Source of the DNA: Flagellimonas_A sp039592695
GTDB lineage: Bacteria > Bacteroidota > Bacteroidia > Flavobacteriales > Flavobacteriaceae
Direction of reading: 5' to 3'
DNA length: 64,000 bases
Assembly: GCF_039592695.1 (NCBI RefSeq)
Contig: NZ_JBBUTK010000002.1
Span: 868,001-932,000, forward strand
In this document: positions 25,099 through 34,241 of the stretch, in pieces
How positions within the stretch are numbered: the stretch's first letter is position 1
Layout: each line of letters starts with the position of its first letter
Translations under genes and position numbers: made by a program
Notes under the pieces: model-generated
The model's database searches: none
Told to the model about the DNA's origin: nothing
What the model saw: only the letters and a program-made list of their open reading frames with translations

Positions 25099-27312
25099 TT
25101 AGTCTCTTCTCGGACCTCTATTGCGATTGTCGCGGCGTCTGTCGTTACCACGGTTGTTGTCCCTTCTTGGCTTGCGTTCTTCGTAGCCTTCAGGTTTTTG
25201 CAACAATGCCCTTCTTGAAACCTTTTCTTTTTTGGTCCTTGGATCAAAGCCGAAGTATTTCACATCAAAAACATCACCGATATTCACAACATCGGTCACA
25301 TTTTCGGTGCGTTCCCAAGCCAACTCAGAAACGTGCAACAAGATTTCATTGCCGGGAGCCTCTGTGTATTCTACTACAGCTCCGAAATCAAGAATCTTGA
25401 TGACTTTGACCTCGTATACGCTGCCAACCTCAGGCTTGAACATTACAGCTTCAATTTTGGCGATGACCGCGTCGATACCGGCTTGATCAGTACCCAAAAT
25501 CTCAACAATACCTTCTTCGGTATCGGGATCTTCATTGATGACAATCGTGGTGTTCGTCTCTTTCTGTAGTTCTTGAATCACTTTTCCGCCAGAACCGATA
25601 ACTGCACCGATATATTCTCCTGGAATGATTTTGGTCACAATCTTTGGTGCATAAGATTTTACCTCGGCATTTGGTTCTGCTATGGTATCGGTCAATTTTT
25701 CTAGGATATGCAGCCTGCCATCCTTAGCTTGCATCAATGCTTTTACCAAGATTTCATAAGACAATCCCTTTACTTTGATATCCATTTGGCAAGCCGTAAT
25801 GCCGTCTTTTGTACCGGTCACTTTAAAATCCATATCGCCTAAGTGATCCTCATCCCCCAAAATATCTGATAATACAGCATATTTTCCGGTATCGGCATCA
25901 GAAATCAAGCCCATGGCAATACCAGAAACAGGCTTCTTTAATTGTACCCCGGCATCCATCAAAGCCATGGTGCCCGAACAAACGGTAGCCATCGATGAGG
26001 AACCGTTGGATTCCAACACTTCTGAAACGACCCTTACAGTATATGGGCAATCTTCAGGAATCATACCTTTCAAGGCTCTCTGCGCCAAGTTTCCATGACC
26101 CACTTCTCTACGCGATGTTCCACGAATTGGTCGTGCCTCACCTGTTGAAAAAGGAGGGAAATTGTAGTGTAGGTAAAACTTTTCTTCCCCTTCATGAGAA
26201 GGCATGTCGATGATATTTGCATCTCTAGAGGTGCCCAGAGTCACCGTAGCCAATGCCTGTGTTTCACCTCTGGTAAATATGGACGACCCATGCACGGATG
26301 GTAGATAGTCAATTTCACACCAAATTGGGCGAATCTCATCGGTTTTTCTGCCATCTAAACGCAGCCCTTCTTCTAAAGTCAGTTTACGTACAGCTTCTTT
26401 CTCTGCCTTGTGGTAATATTTTGAAATCAATCCTCCGATTTCATCCAATTCTTCCTCAGAAAAGCTTTCTTTGATTTCTTCTTTTATACTTGAAAAGGCT
26501 TCACTTCTTTCGTGCTTTGCAGAACCTGCCTTGGCCACGGCATACACTTTATCGTATGCCATATCGTAAACTTTCTTCTGCAGCTCTTCATCTTCAGCCT
26601 CGGGGTCGTATTCACGAACTTCTTTTTTGCCCACGGCTTCCGCTAATTTTATCTGTGCGGCACACTGTGCTTTTATGGCTTCATGGGCAAATTTGATGGC
26701 CTCTACCATTTCTTCTTCAGAAATTTCATCCATCTCGCCCTCGACCATCATGACTGAGTCAGCTGATGCTCCGATGACCATATCGATGTCAGATTCTTTG
26801 AGTTGCGCCCTGGTCGGATTAATAATAAGTTCTCCATTGACACGACCCACACGGACCTCTGAAATGGCACATTCAAACGGAAAGTCAGATAATTGGATGG
26901 CCGCTGAAGCCGCTAGGCCAGCCATGGCATCAGGCATCACTTCATCATCATGTGACATCAATTGTATCATGACCTGTGTTTCTGCATGATAATCTTTTGG
27001 AAATAAGGGTCGCAATACTCGGTCTACCAATCGCATGGTCAATACCTCGCCATCGCTTGGTCTCGCCTCGCGTTTGAAGAATCCGCCTGGGTAACGTCCC
27101 GCTGCGGCAAATTTTTCCCTATAATCCACAGTTAGCGGAAGAAAGTCCACATCTGCGGCATGATAATTCGATACAACGGTGCACAAGAGCATACACTTGC
27201 CCGATTGTACTACAACAGAGCCATGGGCCTGTTTTGCCAATTTTCCGGTTTCGATAGAGATTTCCCTACCGTCACCGAGGTCAATGACCTCTTTAAAAGT
27301 TTTTGGAATCAT
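25099..27312 (-). CDS. pnp: polynucleotide phosphorylase
   Basis: PNPase degrades RNA 3' to 5' using phosphate. The 737-residue protein has two RNase PH-like domains (about 10-230 and 310-545, the second with FTRGETQALATVTLG and the catalytic-core GTSRREVGHGN), an alpha-helical linker, a KH domain (GEYIGAVIGSGGKVI, about 560-620) and an S1 domain (about 625-695). The C-terminal tail is a run of Arg/Asn/Asp/Gly repeats ending GPRRD, a low-complexity RNA-binding extension usual in flavobacteria. It follows rpsO on the same strand, the classical rpsO-pnp pair. Confidence 0.96.
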   Translation of the reverse strand: MIPKTFKEVIDLGDGREISIETGKLAKQAHGSVVVQSGKCMLLCTVVSNYHAADVDFLPLTVDYREKFAAAGRYPGGFFKREARPSDGEVLTMRLVDRVLRPLFPKDYHAETQVMIQLMSHDDEVMPDAMAGLAASAAIQLSDFPFECAISEVRVGRVNGELIINPTRAQLKESDIDMVIGASADSVMMVEGEMDEISEEEMVEAIKFAHEAIKAQCAAQIKLAEAVGKKEVREYDPEAEDEELQKKVYDMAYDKVYAVAKAGSAKHERSEAFSSIKEEIKESFSEEELDEIGGLISKYYHKAEKEAVRKLTLEEGLRLDGRKTDEIRPIWCEIDYLPSVHGSSIFTRGETQALATVTLGTSRDANIIDMPSHEGEEKFYLHYNFPPFSTGEARPIRGTSRREVGHGNLAQRALKGMIPEDCPYTVRVVSEVLESNGSSSMATVCSGTMALMDAGVQLKKPVSGIAMGLISDADTGKYAVLSDILGDEDHLGDMDFKVTGTKDGITACQMDIKVKGLSYEILVKALMQAKDGRLHILEKLTDTIAEPNAEVKSYAPKIVTKIIPGEYIGAVIGSGGKVIQELQKETNTTIVINEDPDTEEGIVEILGTDQAGIDAVIAKIEAVMFKPEVGSVYEVKVIKILDFGAVVEYTEAPGNEILLHVSELAWERTENVTDVVNIGDVFDVKYFGFDPRTKKEKVSRRALLQKPEGYEERKPRRDNNRGNDRRRDNRNRGPRRD

Positions 27313-27522
27313 AAAATTGTGTGTTGTCTACAATACGTAGACACGTTAAACATTTGGTCTGCCGCCATCCTGACGGTCGGGTTGTGTTGTGTTGTTGACC
27401 AATGAAAAACTACGGGTAGCTTTTTGTTCGCCCTGTACCGTCCCGATGGCTATCGGTATTGATTCAGGGTCTTTTCAATCTAAATGGATGCTGAAACCCC
27501 CGATGTTTCGGGGCAGCATACT
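27313..27522. repeat. repeat-rich spacer between rpsO and pnp
   Basis: The spacer holds several short hairpins: TGTCTAC/GTAGACA near 27325-27345, a CCGCC..GACGG type word near 27363, CCGAT..ATCGG near 27442, and CCCCGA/TCGGGG near 27498-27512. They look like dispersed intergenic palindromes. In other bacteria this spacer holds RNase III sites that control pnp; whether these do so is unknown. Confidence 0.4.
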
Positions 27523-27553
27523 AAATAAGGGTGACCAAAAATCACCCTTATTT
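27523..27553 (-). terminator. hairpin directly after rpsO
   Basis: A perfect 12-bp stem (AAATAAGGGTGA/TCACCCTTATTT) begins 2 bp after the rpsO stop. The following T-run is short, so it may be a leaky terminator or an mRNA-processing hairpin before pnp. Confidence 0.6.
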
Positions 27554-27555
27554 CA

Positions 27556-27825
27556 TTATTTTCTAATACCCAATTCTTTAATCAGAGCTCGGTATTTTTC
27601 AATATCCTTTTTCTTCAAATAATCCAAAAGGCTACGTCTTTTACCTACCAACTTCACCAATGAACGCTCGGTATTGTAGTCTTTGTGGTTATTTTTTAAG
27701 TGTTGTGTCAAGTGGTTTATGCGATGGGTGAACAACGCAATCTGCCCTTCAGTTGAACCGGTGTTCTTCTCTGAACCCCCGTGTTTCTTGAAAATTTCTT
27801 CTTTTTTTTCTTTTGTCAAATACAT
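27556..27825 (-). CDS. rpsO: 30S ribosomal protein S15
   Basis: S15 is a primary 16S rRNA-binding protein of the small subunit platform. The 89-residue, Lys-rich helical protein shows the family features FKKHGGSEKNTGSTEGQIAL (residues 13-32), HLKNNHKDY near 43 and the end LVGKRRSLLDYLKKKD. Length is exactly usual. It is upstream of pnp, with its own promoter at 27879. Confidence 0.98.
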   Translation of the reverse strand: MYLTKEKKEEIFKKHGGSEKNTGSTEGQIALFTHRINHLTQHLKNNHKDYNTERSLVKLVGKRRSLLDYLKKKDIEKYRALIKELGIRK

Positions 27826-27878
27826 GCCAATATTGTTAAAATGATTTTTATGTATCTAATTGTTTTCCAATCAGGCCG

Positions 27879-27886
27879 CAAAGATA
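27879..27886 (-). promoter_or_regulatory. -7 element of rpsO promoter
   Basis: TATCTTTG on the minus strand is a perfect TAnnTTTG match, 53 bp before the rpsO ATG. Confidence 0.5.
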
Positions 27887-27976
27887 CTTTCTTTTTTTGA
27901 CTGGAAAAATTTTAAAAAAGAATTAAACCTTTTTGACTTTGGTCGGTCATACTACCAAACTCTAAAATTTATAGTT

Positions 27977-28858
27977 ATGAAAAAGTGTCTCAATCAAGTG
28001 AACTTTACCAAAATTTTTACTGTTTTGGCAGCATTAACGATTTTGGCCGCTACATCGTGTAGTGAAAACGGTGCTTCTGATGAAGAAGCTTTGCTAACGG
28101 AGGAGGTCATCACGGCCACCGAACTGAAGTTTTCAGACGAAGCTGAACAAATCTCTGAAGAAGTGACTGCCATTGCAGAAGATGTCTACGTCACGGATGA
28201 GATATCGCAAACTTCAAAATCTGATTATGCTTCCGACTTTTTACCCGACTGTGTGACCATAACCACCGTTGTGACCAGCACGACCAAAGAAAAGACGATT
28301 GACTTTGGTGAGGGTTGTGAACTGCCCAATGGCAATGTTTTAAGCGGAATCATTCAATTGAGCTATGAAAAAGATATGGAAGCCGCTTCGAAAAGCCTCG
28401 CCCTGTCTTTACAAAACTTCACCTTTAACGGAGTTTCAGTCGAGGGTGGAGCAGACATTCTTCGGGTGCGTGCAAATGCAAATGGTAATCCGCAAGGCAC
28501 TGCCAACGCAGATTTTAGTGCCACATGGCCTGAAGGTGAAACTGCTTCGTTTACGGGTACACGAACCCGCGAATGGATTGAGGGCTATGGCTCCGGGTTT
28601 TGGGGCGATAATGTGTTTTTGATTACTGGTAATGGTACGTATACAGGTAAATTGGGCAATGTGTTCTCAAAAGTGGTCACAGAGCCATTGCGCAGAGAGA
28701 TGGCTTGTCGGTTTATTGTAAGCGGTGTGCTTGATATTTCGAGAAATGGTGCCACTGCAAGCCTTGATTTTGGTGATGGTAGCTGTGATGCCAAAGGTGT
28801 TTTGACATACCCTGATGGTAGCTCAGAGGAAATTTTCCTTAGAAGGTTCTTTAAATAA
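27977..28858 (+). CDS. hypothetical lipoprotein
   Basis: The frame is open from 27860, but the ATG at 27977 starts a clear lipoprotein signal (MKKCLNQVNF..., lipobox AATSC, Cys28), giving 293 residues. An acidic linker (30-75) is followed by a beta-rich region. Two related segments are visible: FGEGCELPNG near 113 and FGDGSCDAKG near 268, suggesting an internal repeat built around a DFGxGxC motif. I do not recognise a characterised family, though such proteins occur in other flavobacteria. It is a single-gene unit that ends at a shared terminator with accD. Confidence 0.8.
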   Translation: MKKCLNQVNFTKIFTVLAALTILAATSCSENGASDEEALLTEEVITATELKFSDEAEQISEEVTAIAEDVYVTDEISQTSKSDYASDFLPDCVTITTVVTSTTKEKTIDFGEGCELPNGNVLSGIIQLSYEKDMEAASKSLALSLQNFTFNGVSVEGGADILRVRANANGNPQGTANADFSATWPEGETASFTGTRTREWIEGYGSGFWGDNVFLITGNGTYTGKLGNVFSKVVTEPLRREMACRFIVSGVLDISRNGATASLDFGDGSCDAKGVLTYPDGSSEEIFLRRFFK

Positions 28859-28876
28859 GAGGGGTAACATTCAATC

Positions 28877-28918
28877 AAAAAAAGCCCCTTCCGATAATTA
28901 ATCGGAAGGGGCTTTTTT
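28877..28918. terminator. bidirectional terminator between lipoprotein gene and accD
   Basis: A perfect stem of about 18 bp (GCCCCTTCCGAT with ATCGGAAGGGGC, extended by A/T tracts on both sides) serves the convergent genes. The T-tract reaches the accD stop codon. Confidence 0.9.
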
Positions 28919-29778
28919 TATTTTCTTAAAGGCTGGTTGGTTATCAAATCGATGTACTGATTGATTTTCTTTTTCAAATCTTTTCGGTGTGTGATAAAAT
29001 CCAAAAAACCGTGTTCTTTGACAAATTCGGAAGTCTGAAATCCTTCGGGTAGATCTTGGCCAGTGGTGTCTTTCACCACACGGGGCCCTGCAAAACCGAT
29101 AAGTGCACCAGGCTCAGAGATATTGATATCACCCAACATGGCGTACGATGCCGTGGTACCACCTGTGGTCGGGTCAGTGCACAACGAAATATAGGGCACC
29201 TTGGCCTCTGCCAGTTGTGCCAATTTTGCCGAAGTTTTTGCCAATTGCATCAATGAAAGGGCCGCTTCCATCATTCGAGCACCGCCAGACTTGGAAATCA
29301 TCACAAAAGGAATTTTCTTTTTGATGGCATGGTCGATGGCACGGGCTATTTTTTCGCCCACCACACTGCCCATGGATCCACCGATAAAACTGAAATCCAT
29401 GCAGGCGACCACCACATCTTTGCCCATTGATTTCCCTACAGCGGTGCGAACAGCATCATTGAGCCCCGTCTTTTTTTGAGCGGCTTTCAGTCGATCCGCA
29501 TATTTTTTGGTGTCCTCAAATTTCAAGGGGTCTTTTGAGGTCAGTTTTTCATCCAGCTCACGGAATTTGTTGTCATCAAAAAGAATTTCAAAATACTCCC
29601 TGCTGCCAATCCTGACATGGTAGTCATCTTCGGGGCTCACATAAAAATTATCGGCAAGCTCTTCAGATTCAATGATTTTTCCGGTAGGGGTCTTGTACCA
29701 TAGCCCCCTTGGGGTGTCTTTCTTTTCTTCCGTTGCGGTCTGTATACCTTTTTCCTTTCTCTTGAACCAAGACGACAT
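28918..29778 (-). CDS. accD: acetyl-CoA carboxylase carboxyltransferase beta subunit
   Basis: AccD with AccA transfers CO2 from carboxybiotin to acetyl-CoA, giving malonyl-CoA for fatty acid synthesis. The 286-residue protein keeps the crotonase-like core: GGSMGSVVGEK near 133, SKSGGARMMEA near 163, PTTGGTTASYAMLGD near 205 and the GFAGPRVV oxyanion segment. The N-terminal four-Cys zinc ribbon of the E. coli enzyme is absent: residues 20-60 contain no Cys at all. This is as I recall a general feature of flavobacterial AccD. It follows fba after 14 bp. Confidence 0.94.
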   Translation of the reverse strand: MSSWFKRKEKGIQTATEEKKDTPRGLWYKTPTGKIIESEELADNFYVSPEDDYHVRIGSREYFEILFDDNKFRELDEKLTSKDPLKFEDTKKYADRLKAAQKKTGLNDAVRTAVGKSMGKDVVVACMDFSFIGGSMGSVVGEKIARAIDHAIKKKIPFVMISKSGGARMMEAALSLMQLAKTSAKLAQLAEAKVPYISLCTDPTTGGTTASYAMLGDINISEPGALIGFAGPRVVKDTTGQDLPEGFQTSEFVKEHGFLDFITHRKDLKKKINQYIDLITNQPLRK

Positions 29779-29792
29779 AAATTCAGCTTTAG

Positions 29793-30860
29793 TTAAAGTG
29801 TATTGACATTGTTGAGGTCTTCAAACGCTTTTTTCAGACGCTCTGAAAATGCTTTCTCGCCATCCCTGAGCCATACCCGGGGATCGTAGAATTTTTTATT
29901 CGGAACGTCATCTCCATCAGGATTACCGATTTGCGCCTGCAGATACTCTTTTTTGCCCTGAACATAGTCACGTACACCTGATAAAAATGCATACTGCAAA
30001 TCGGTGTCAATGTTCATTTTAATGACGCCGTAACCGATGGCTTCACGGATTTCTTCCAAGGTACTTCCCGAACCTCCGTGAAAAACGAAGTCAATATGGT
30101 TGTGCTCGACCCCATATTTTTGAGAAACGTACTCTTGGGAATTCTTCAGAATCTTAGGGGTTAATTTTACATTACCGGGTTTGTACACCCCATGTACATT
30201 GCCAAATGCAGCGGCAATGGTAAATCGTGGACTCACTTTTGACAGCTCTTCATAGGCGTAGGCGACTTCTTCGGGTTGTGTGTAGAGTTTTGAGCTGTCT
30301 ACATCGGTATTGTCAACCCCATCTTCTTCACCACCGGTAACGCCCAATTCAATTTCAAGGGTCATATCCATTTTCGACATGCGCTCCAAGTATTTTTTGC
30401 AGGTTTCAATGTTTTCCTCAATGGGCTCTTCAGAAAGGTCGATCATGTGTGAGCTGTACAAAGATTTGCCTGTGGCTTTGTAATGCGCTTCACTGGCATC
30501 CAATAGGCCGTCAATCCATGGCAACAATTTTTTGGCACAATGATCAGTGTGCAAAATGACCGTTGCGCCATAGGCTTCAGCCATTTCATGTACGTGTTTG
30601 GCACCCGCTACACCGCCTAAAATGGCAGCCCTTTGGTTTTCGTTGGATAGGCCCTTGCCAGCATTGAACTGGGCTCCGCCATTTGAAAATTGGATAATTA
30701 CGGGTGAATTGAGGGCCGCAGCAGTTTCCATCACTGCATTCATCGTGTTCGAGCCAATTACATTGACCGCCGGAAGTGCAAAAGCTTTATCTTTCGCATA
30801 ATTAAAGATTGCTTGCACCTCGTTTCCCGTGGCTACGCCGGGTTTGATATTGTGGGACAT
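29793..30860 (-). CDS. fbaA: class II fructose-bisphosphate aldolase
   Basis: This zinc aldolase splits fructose 1,6-bisphosphate into two triose phosphates in glycolysis and runs in reverse in gluconeogenesis. The 355-residue protein carries the class II signatures: HTDHCAKK (zinc His, about 107-114), SSHMIDLSEEP near 140, LEIELGVTGGEEDGVDN near 172, FGNVHGVYKPGN near 222 and FHGGSGS with the phosphate-binding NIDTD near 287. The length is that of the class IIA (E. coli FbaA-like) group. It heads a two-gene unit with accD. Confidence 0.96.
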   Translation of the reverse strand: MSHNIKPGVATGNEVQAIFNYAKDKAFALPAVNVIGSNTMNAVMETAAALNSPVIIQFSNGGAQFNAGKGLSNENQRAAILGGVAGAKHVHEMAEAYGATVILHTDHCAKKLLPWIDGLLDASEAHYKATGKSLYSSHMIDLSEEPIEENIETCKKYLERMSKMDMTLEIELGVTGGEEDGVDNTDVDSSKLYTQPEEVAYAYEELSKVSPRFTIAAAFGNVHGVYKPGNVKLTPKILKNSQEYVSQKYGVEHNHIDFVFHGGSGSTLEEIREAIGYGVIKMNIDTDLQYAFLSGVRDYVQGKKEYLQAQIGNPDGDDVPNKKFYDPRVWLRDGEKAFSERLKKAFEDLNNVNTL

Positions 30861-30895
30861 ATATTTTTGAGTTAGTTGAGCGTTGTTTCAGGCAA

Positions 30896-30903
30896 CAAAA
30901 GTA
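30896..30903 (-). promoter_or_regulatory. -7 element of fba-accD promoter
   Basis: TACTTTTG on the minus strand matches TAnnTTTG, 35 bp before the fba ATG. Confidence 0.45.
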
Positions 30904-30917
30904 ATAATAATTTAGGT

Positions 30918-33491
30918 CTAAAAAGGATAGTTGATACCAACGTTGAATACGGCATTTCTAAAATTGTAATCGCGAAACCATCGTTTTGAGGGCTCTTCGG
31001 CTGGATTATAGGTTTTAAACCCCATATCCAAACGAAAGACAAAATAGGTAAAATCGTAGCGTAGGCCAAAACCCGATCCAAGGGCCATATCGCCCAATGA
31101 ATCAAAACCCGTGAAGATGGCATCAGGATTGTCTTCACTGTCGAACACATTCCAAATATTCCCGGCATCGGCAAAAAGGGCTCCTTTAAAATCTCCAAAA
31201 ATGGGAAAACGAAATTCGAGGTTCAATGCCACTTTTAGGTTGGCCTCATTGAAATCGTTAAGGTTCGAGGTACTGCCAGGTCCCAGCTCGTAGGCATTCC
31301 ATGCCCGATTGTCATTTGAGCCACCCGCAAAATAACTGCGCACAAAGGGGATGCTGTTTGAATTTCCGTAGGGTACCGCCAACCCAACAAAACTTCGAAA
31401 TGCCAGTACATCGGTTCTCGAGGTCTGCCAGTGTTTGATATAGTCAAACTCTGTTTTCAGGTATTGCGAAAAGGGTACCCCGAAAACCAGCGATTGATCG
31501 TTGTCATTTTTTTCAAAATCTATGACATTGGTCGCCAAAGAAAGCAAGTTTCCGGCACTTTCTACCTTAAAACGGAACTGGTAAAAGGCAAGATCGTTGA
31601 TGCCCTGTTTGTTGTTTTTGGTGTAGGTGTAGTTCGATGTAAAAATAAGGTTGTTCTCGGTCAGACGGGTCTGGCGCTCCCTGATACTTCTAACAATACT
31701 TATGTCGTCTGAACTTTGCCCGATGCCATCATTTAAGATGGCATCAATAAATCCGTTGGTGCCATCAGGTATGGTCAAGTTGTCATTTTCGTTATAAAGT
31801 GTGTCAAGCTGTACGTTATTCAAAAAAACATCTTGACTCGCGACCTCGTTCAAACGGTCATACGTGTTATTGTACACATTAAAAAAATCATTGATATCGG
31901 TATTTCGTACAAATTCAATATTGATCAGTTCAATATTGTTGGTCAAAAAATCGGTAGGCGACCATTTATATGATAAGACAGTATTCAAAGATTGCCGATC
32001 AAGTCCGATATTGTTTTGAAAATTGGTACCCACAGAAAGGCGGGTCTGTGGGAGCATATAATATGGAATAACTTTTTCTGTATTGATAGGAAACCAAATT
32101 CGTGGGAAAGTGAGATTGATGTCACCGCCCAGTTCAGAAGTGAAATCACCATCTGTAGGCCCAGCGTTGCTCAAAATACCAATGGCCCCCCTGGCAGATA
32201 TGCTAAGGGTCTCTGCCCCACCAAACACATTTCTGGTGATGACCGAGGTACCGAACGAGGTGCCCACCCTTTGAATGTTCGAATGGGTCACATCAAAATC
32301 AAGTTCGAGCGAGTATTTTGGTCTTGGTGAAAGATAGACATCTGCGATTAAATCACTTTGGCCCACTTCTTCGGCAATCAGAATGTTTGGATACTTGAAC
32401 GTGTTGAGATTGCCGATTTGCCTGTAGGTCCTAATTTTGTCCAATTCTCGATAAATACTGTCCTGCTCTAAAAAAACGGCATCGGTCAATGCATCCGGTT
32501 TGTATTGTAGCTTGTCATCATAGAAAATGGTATAATTTTCATGCTGCAAAGAATCAAGCGATGTATTGTCAGCGGTAACGTCGTAATCTGCGTAGATGTT
32601 GATTTTTTTGAATTTGTGAACGGTGTACGGTTTTCTGGTGGATACTGTATCCTCATCACTTTGCGCCCTACTGATGTTCAGGCGAACATCCATATTTTGA
32701 TCTTCTGCCAAAAGTGCCGTGTCACGAACGATATCATAGGTTATTGAGCTTTCTTGAAAATCGTACACTCCAGAATTTCTGAAAACAGAGGTCAATCTGC
32801 TACGTTCATTGCTAAAATCACTCAGGTCAAATTGCTTTCCCTCCTTGACAAAAGACTCGTCGTTGTTCTCAATATAGATGGAGTCAAGTTCTCTTGAGGT
32901 GATTTTTCTGGTCAGCGAGTCGACAAAATACGGTTTCCCCAAAGTCACATTATAATCTATGGTGCCTTTTCTCTCTTTTATTTCGGTGATTTCGTAGCTG
33001 GCACTGTTGTTAAAATAGCCTTTGCTGCCATAATATGCTTCCAAAAGACCGATTGATTTTTTCGTGCGTGTGGTGTCTATGATCACTGGCGGTTCGCCTA
33101 CCCGCTTTAAAAATTCACTGAACCCCTTGACCATAAAAGATTGCCCCAAACGATTCACCTGCTTTTTTGACAACAGGTTGTTCAGGCGTTTTTCTCTTTT
33201 CTCTTTTCTGTGCAGCCAATCGCGATAGAGTGAATCAGGGTCATCTTTTGCCAGATTATAGAGGTTCAAACGTAATGGGTAGCCCAATAGATTGGTGTTG
33301 GGCTTTTGTGCGATAAGGTTCTCTATGGGTTCGTCATTGACTTTTTCACCATCGACATAAATGGTGTTCTCTATCAACAACAGCTCTCCATCTTCGACTT
33401 TTTTAAGGGAATTGCACCCCCAAAACGTAACCGATAATGACAATACTATTACTTTTGCTAGGTTACATTCCCGATGCGCAGATTTCCACAT
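30918..33491 (-). CDS. tamL: TamA-like outer-membrane lipoprotein TamL
   Basis: An Omp85-family barrel of 857 residues from the ATG at 33491, which gives a lipoprotein signal ending in FWGCNSLKK (the open frame runs 14 codons further upstream without purpose). POTRA-like repeats fill about residues 30-350 and the barrel the rest, ending in an aromatic beta-signal (NYPF). The conserved barrel motifs VPYGNSNSIPFVRSYFAGGS and LNLEFRFPIFGDFKGALFAD match the bacterial surface antigen domain. TamL is the lipidated TamA of Bacteroidota and helps insert or export outer-membrane proteins. A tamB gene often follows; here fba follows instead. Confidence 0.87.
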   Translation of the reverse strand: MWKSAHRECNLAKVIVLSLSVTFWGCNSLKKVEDGELLLIENTIYVDGEKVNDEPIENLIAQKPNTNLLGYPLRLNLYNLAKDDPDSLYRDWLHRKEKREKRLNNLLSKKQVNRLGQSFMVKGFSEFLKRVGEPPVIIDTTRTKKSIGLLEAYYGSKGYFNNSASYEITEIKERKGTIDYNVTLGKPYFVDSLTRKITSRELDSIYIENNDESFVKEGKQFDLSDFSNERSRLTSVFRNSGVYDFQESSITYDIVRDTALLAEDQNMDVRLNISRAQSDEDTVSTRKPYTVHKFKKINIYADYDVTADNTSLDSLQHENYTIFYDDKLQYKPDALTDAVFLEQDSIYRELDKIRTYRQIGNLNTFKYPNILIAEEVGQSDLIADVYLSPRPKYSLELDFDVTHSNIQRVGTSFGTSVITRNVFGGAETLSISARGAIGILSNAGPTDGDFTSELGGDINLTFPRIWFPINTEKVIPYYMLPQTRLSVGTNFQNNIGLDRQSLNTVLSYKWSPTDFLTNNIELINIEFVRNTDINDFFNVYNNTYDRLNEVASQDVFLNNVQLDTLYNENDNLTIPDGTNGFIDAILNDGIGQSSDDISIVRSIRERQTRLTENNLIFTSNYTYTKNNKQGINDLAFYQFRFKVESAGNLLSLATNVIDFEKNDNDQSLVFGVPFSQYLKTEFDYIKHWQTSRTDVLAFRSFVGLAVPYGNSNSIPFVRSYFAGGSNDNRAWNAYELGPGSTSNLNDFNEANLKVALNLEFRFPIFGDFKGALFADAGNIWNVFDSEDNPDAIFTGFDSLGDMALGSGFGLRYDFTYFVFRLDMGFKTYNPAEEPSKRWFRDYNFRNAVFNVGINYPF

Positions 33492-33515
33492 ATAGCTCCA
33501 AAAATAAATATTTGA

Positions 33516-34241
33516 ATGGTCACCAAAAAACAAATCAAACTGGTAAAAGGCTTACAGCAAAAAAAGTACCGATCGTTGAATGGGCTCTTTGTTGTTGAAG
33601 GGCTGAAGCTGGTGAACGAGCTTTTACAGTCTGATTTTACATCTTTTGCCATATATGCAACATCAGATACGTTGGCCGCTCAATTGATGGGCAAGGTAGA
33701 ACTAATTGCTGAATCAGATTTGGAAAAAATGTCTTCGCTAAGCACGGCGAACGGTGTTTTGGGCGTTTTTAGGATACCAGAAATAAGGAAAAATAAAGAT
33801 GCAGATTGGGTCGTGGTTCTTGATGCGGTGCGTGACCCCGGTAATCTGGGCACGATTATCAGGCTATGTGATTGGTTCGGTATTGAGCAAGTAATTTGCT
33901 CGATGGATACCGTAGACTGCTACAACCCAAAAGCACTGCAAGCCACCATGGGCTCGATTGCAAGGGTAGCTATTTTTTATGAGGATTTAGAAACCTACCT
34001 TTCCGATAGCGATGACCCGATTTTTGGTGCTTTTATGGATGGAGCATCCGTTTACGGTGAACAACTTCCAGAAAAAGGCATTTTGATCATGGGCAATGAG
34101 GCCAACGGAATCTCGGCATCCACAGAAAAGCTTGTTCAAAAAAGATTGGCCATTCCCCAATTTGGGAAACCTTCCACAGAAAGCCTCAATGTGGCGACCG
34201 CCACGGCAATTTTGCTGAGTGAAGTGAGGAGAGCGATTTAG
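33516..34241 (+). CDS. TrmH/SpoU family RNA 2'-O-methyltransferase
   Basis: The 241-residue protein has an N-terminal substrate-binding domain (KLVKGLQQKKYRSLNGLFVVEG) and a C-terminal SPOUT knot with the three motifs: DAVRDPGNLGTIIRLCDWFG (motif 1, about residues 105-124), LIMGNEANGIS (motif 2, near 190) and IPQFGKPSTESLNVATATAI (motif 3, near 214). The family methylates ribose in 23S rRNA or tRNA; the layout resembles the RlmB/TsnR group, but the target nucleoside cannot be read from sequence. It is divergent from tamL with 24 bp between starts. Confidence 0.9.
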   Translation: MVTKKQIKLVKGLQQKKYRSLNGLFVVEGLKLVNELLQSDFTSFAIYATSDTLAAQLMGKVELIAESDLEKMSSLSTANGVLGVFRIPEIRKNKDADWVVVLDAVRDPGNLGTIIRLCDWFGIEQVICSMDTVDCYNPKALQATMGSIARVAIFYEDLETYLSDSDDPIFGAFMDGASVYGEQLPEKGILIMGNEANGISASTEKLVQKRLAIPQFGKPSTESLNVATATAILLSEVRRAI

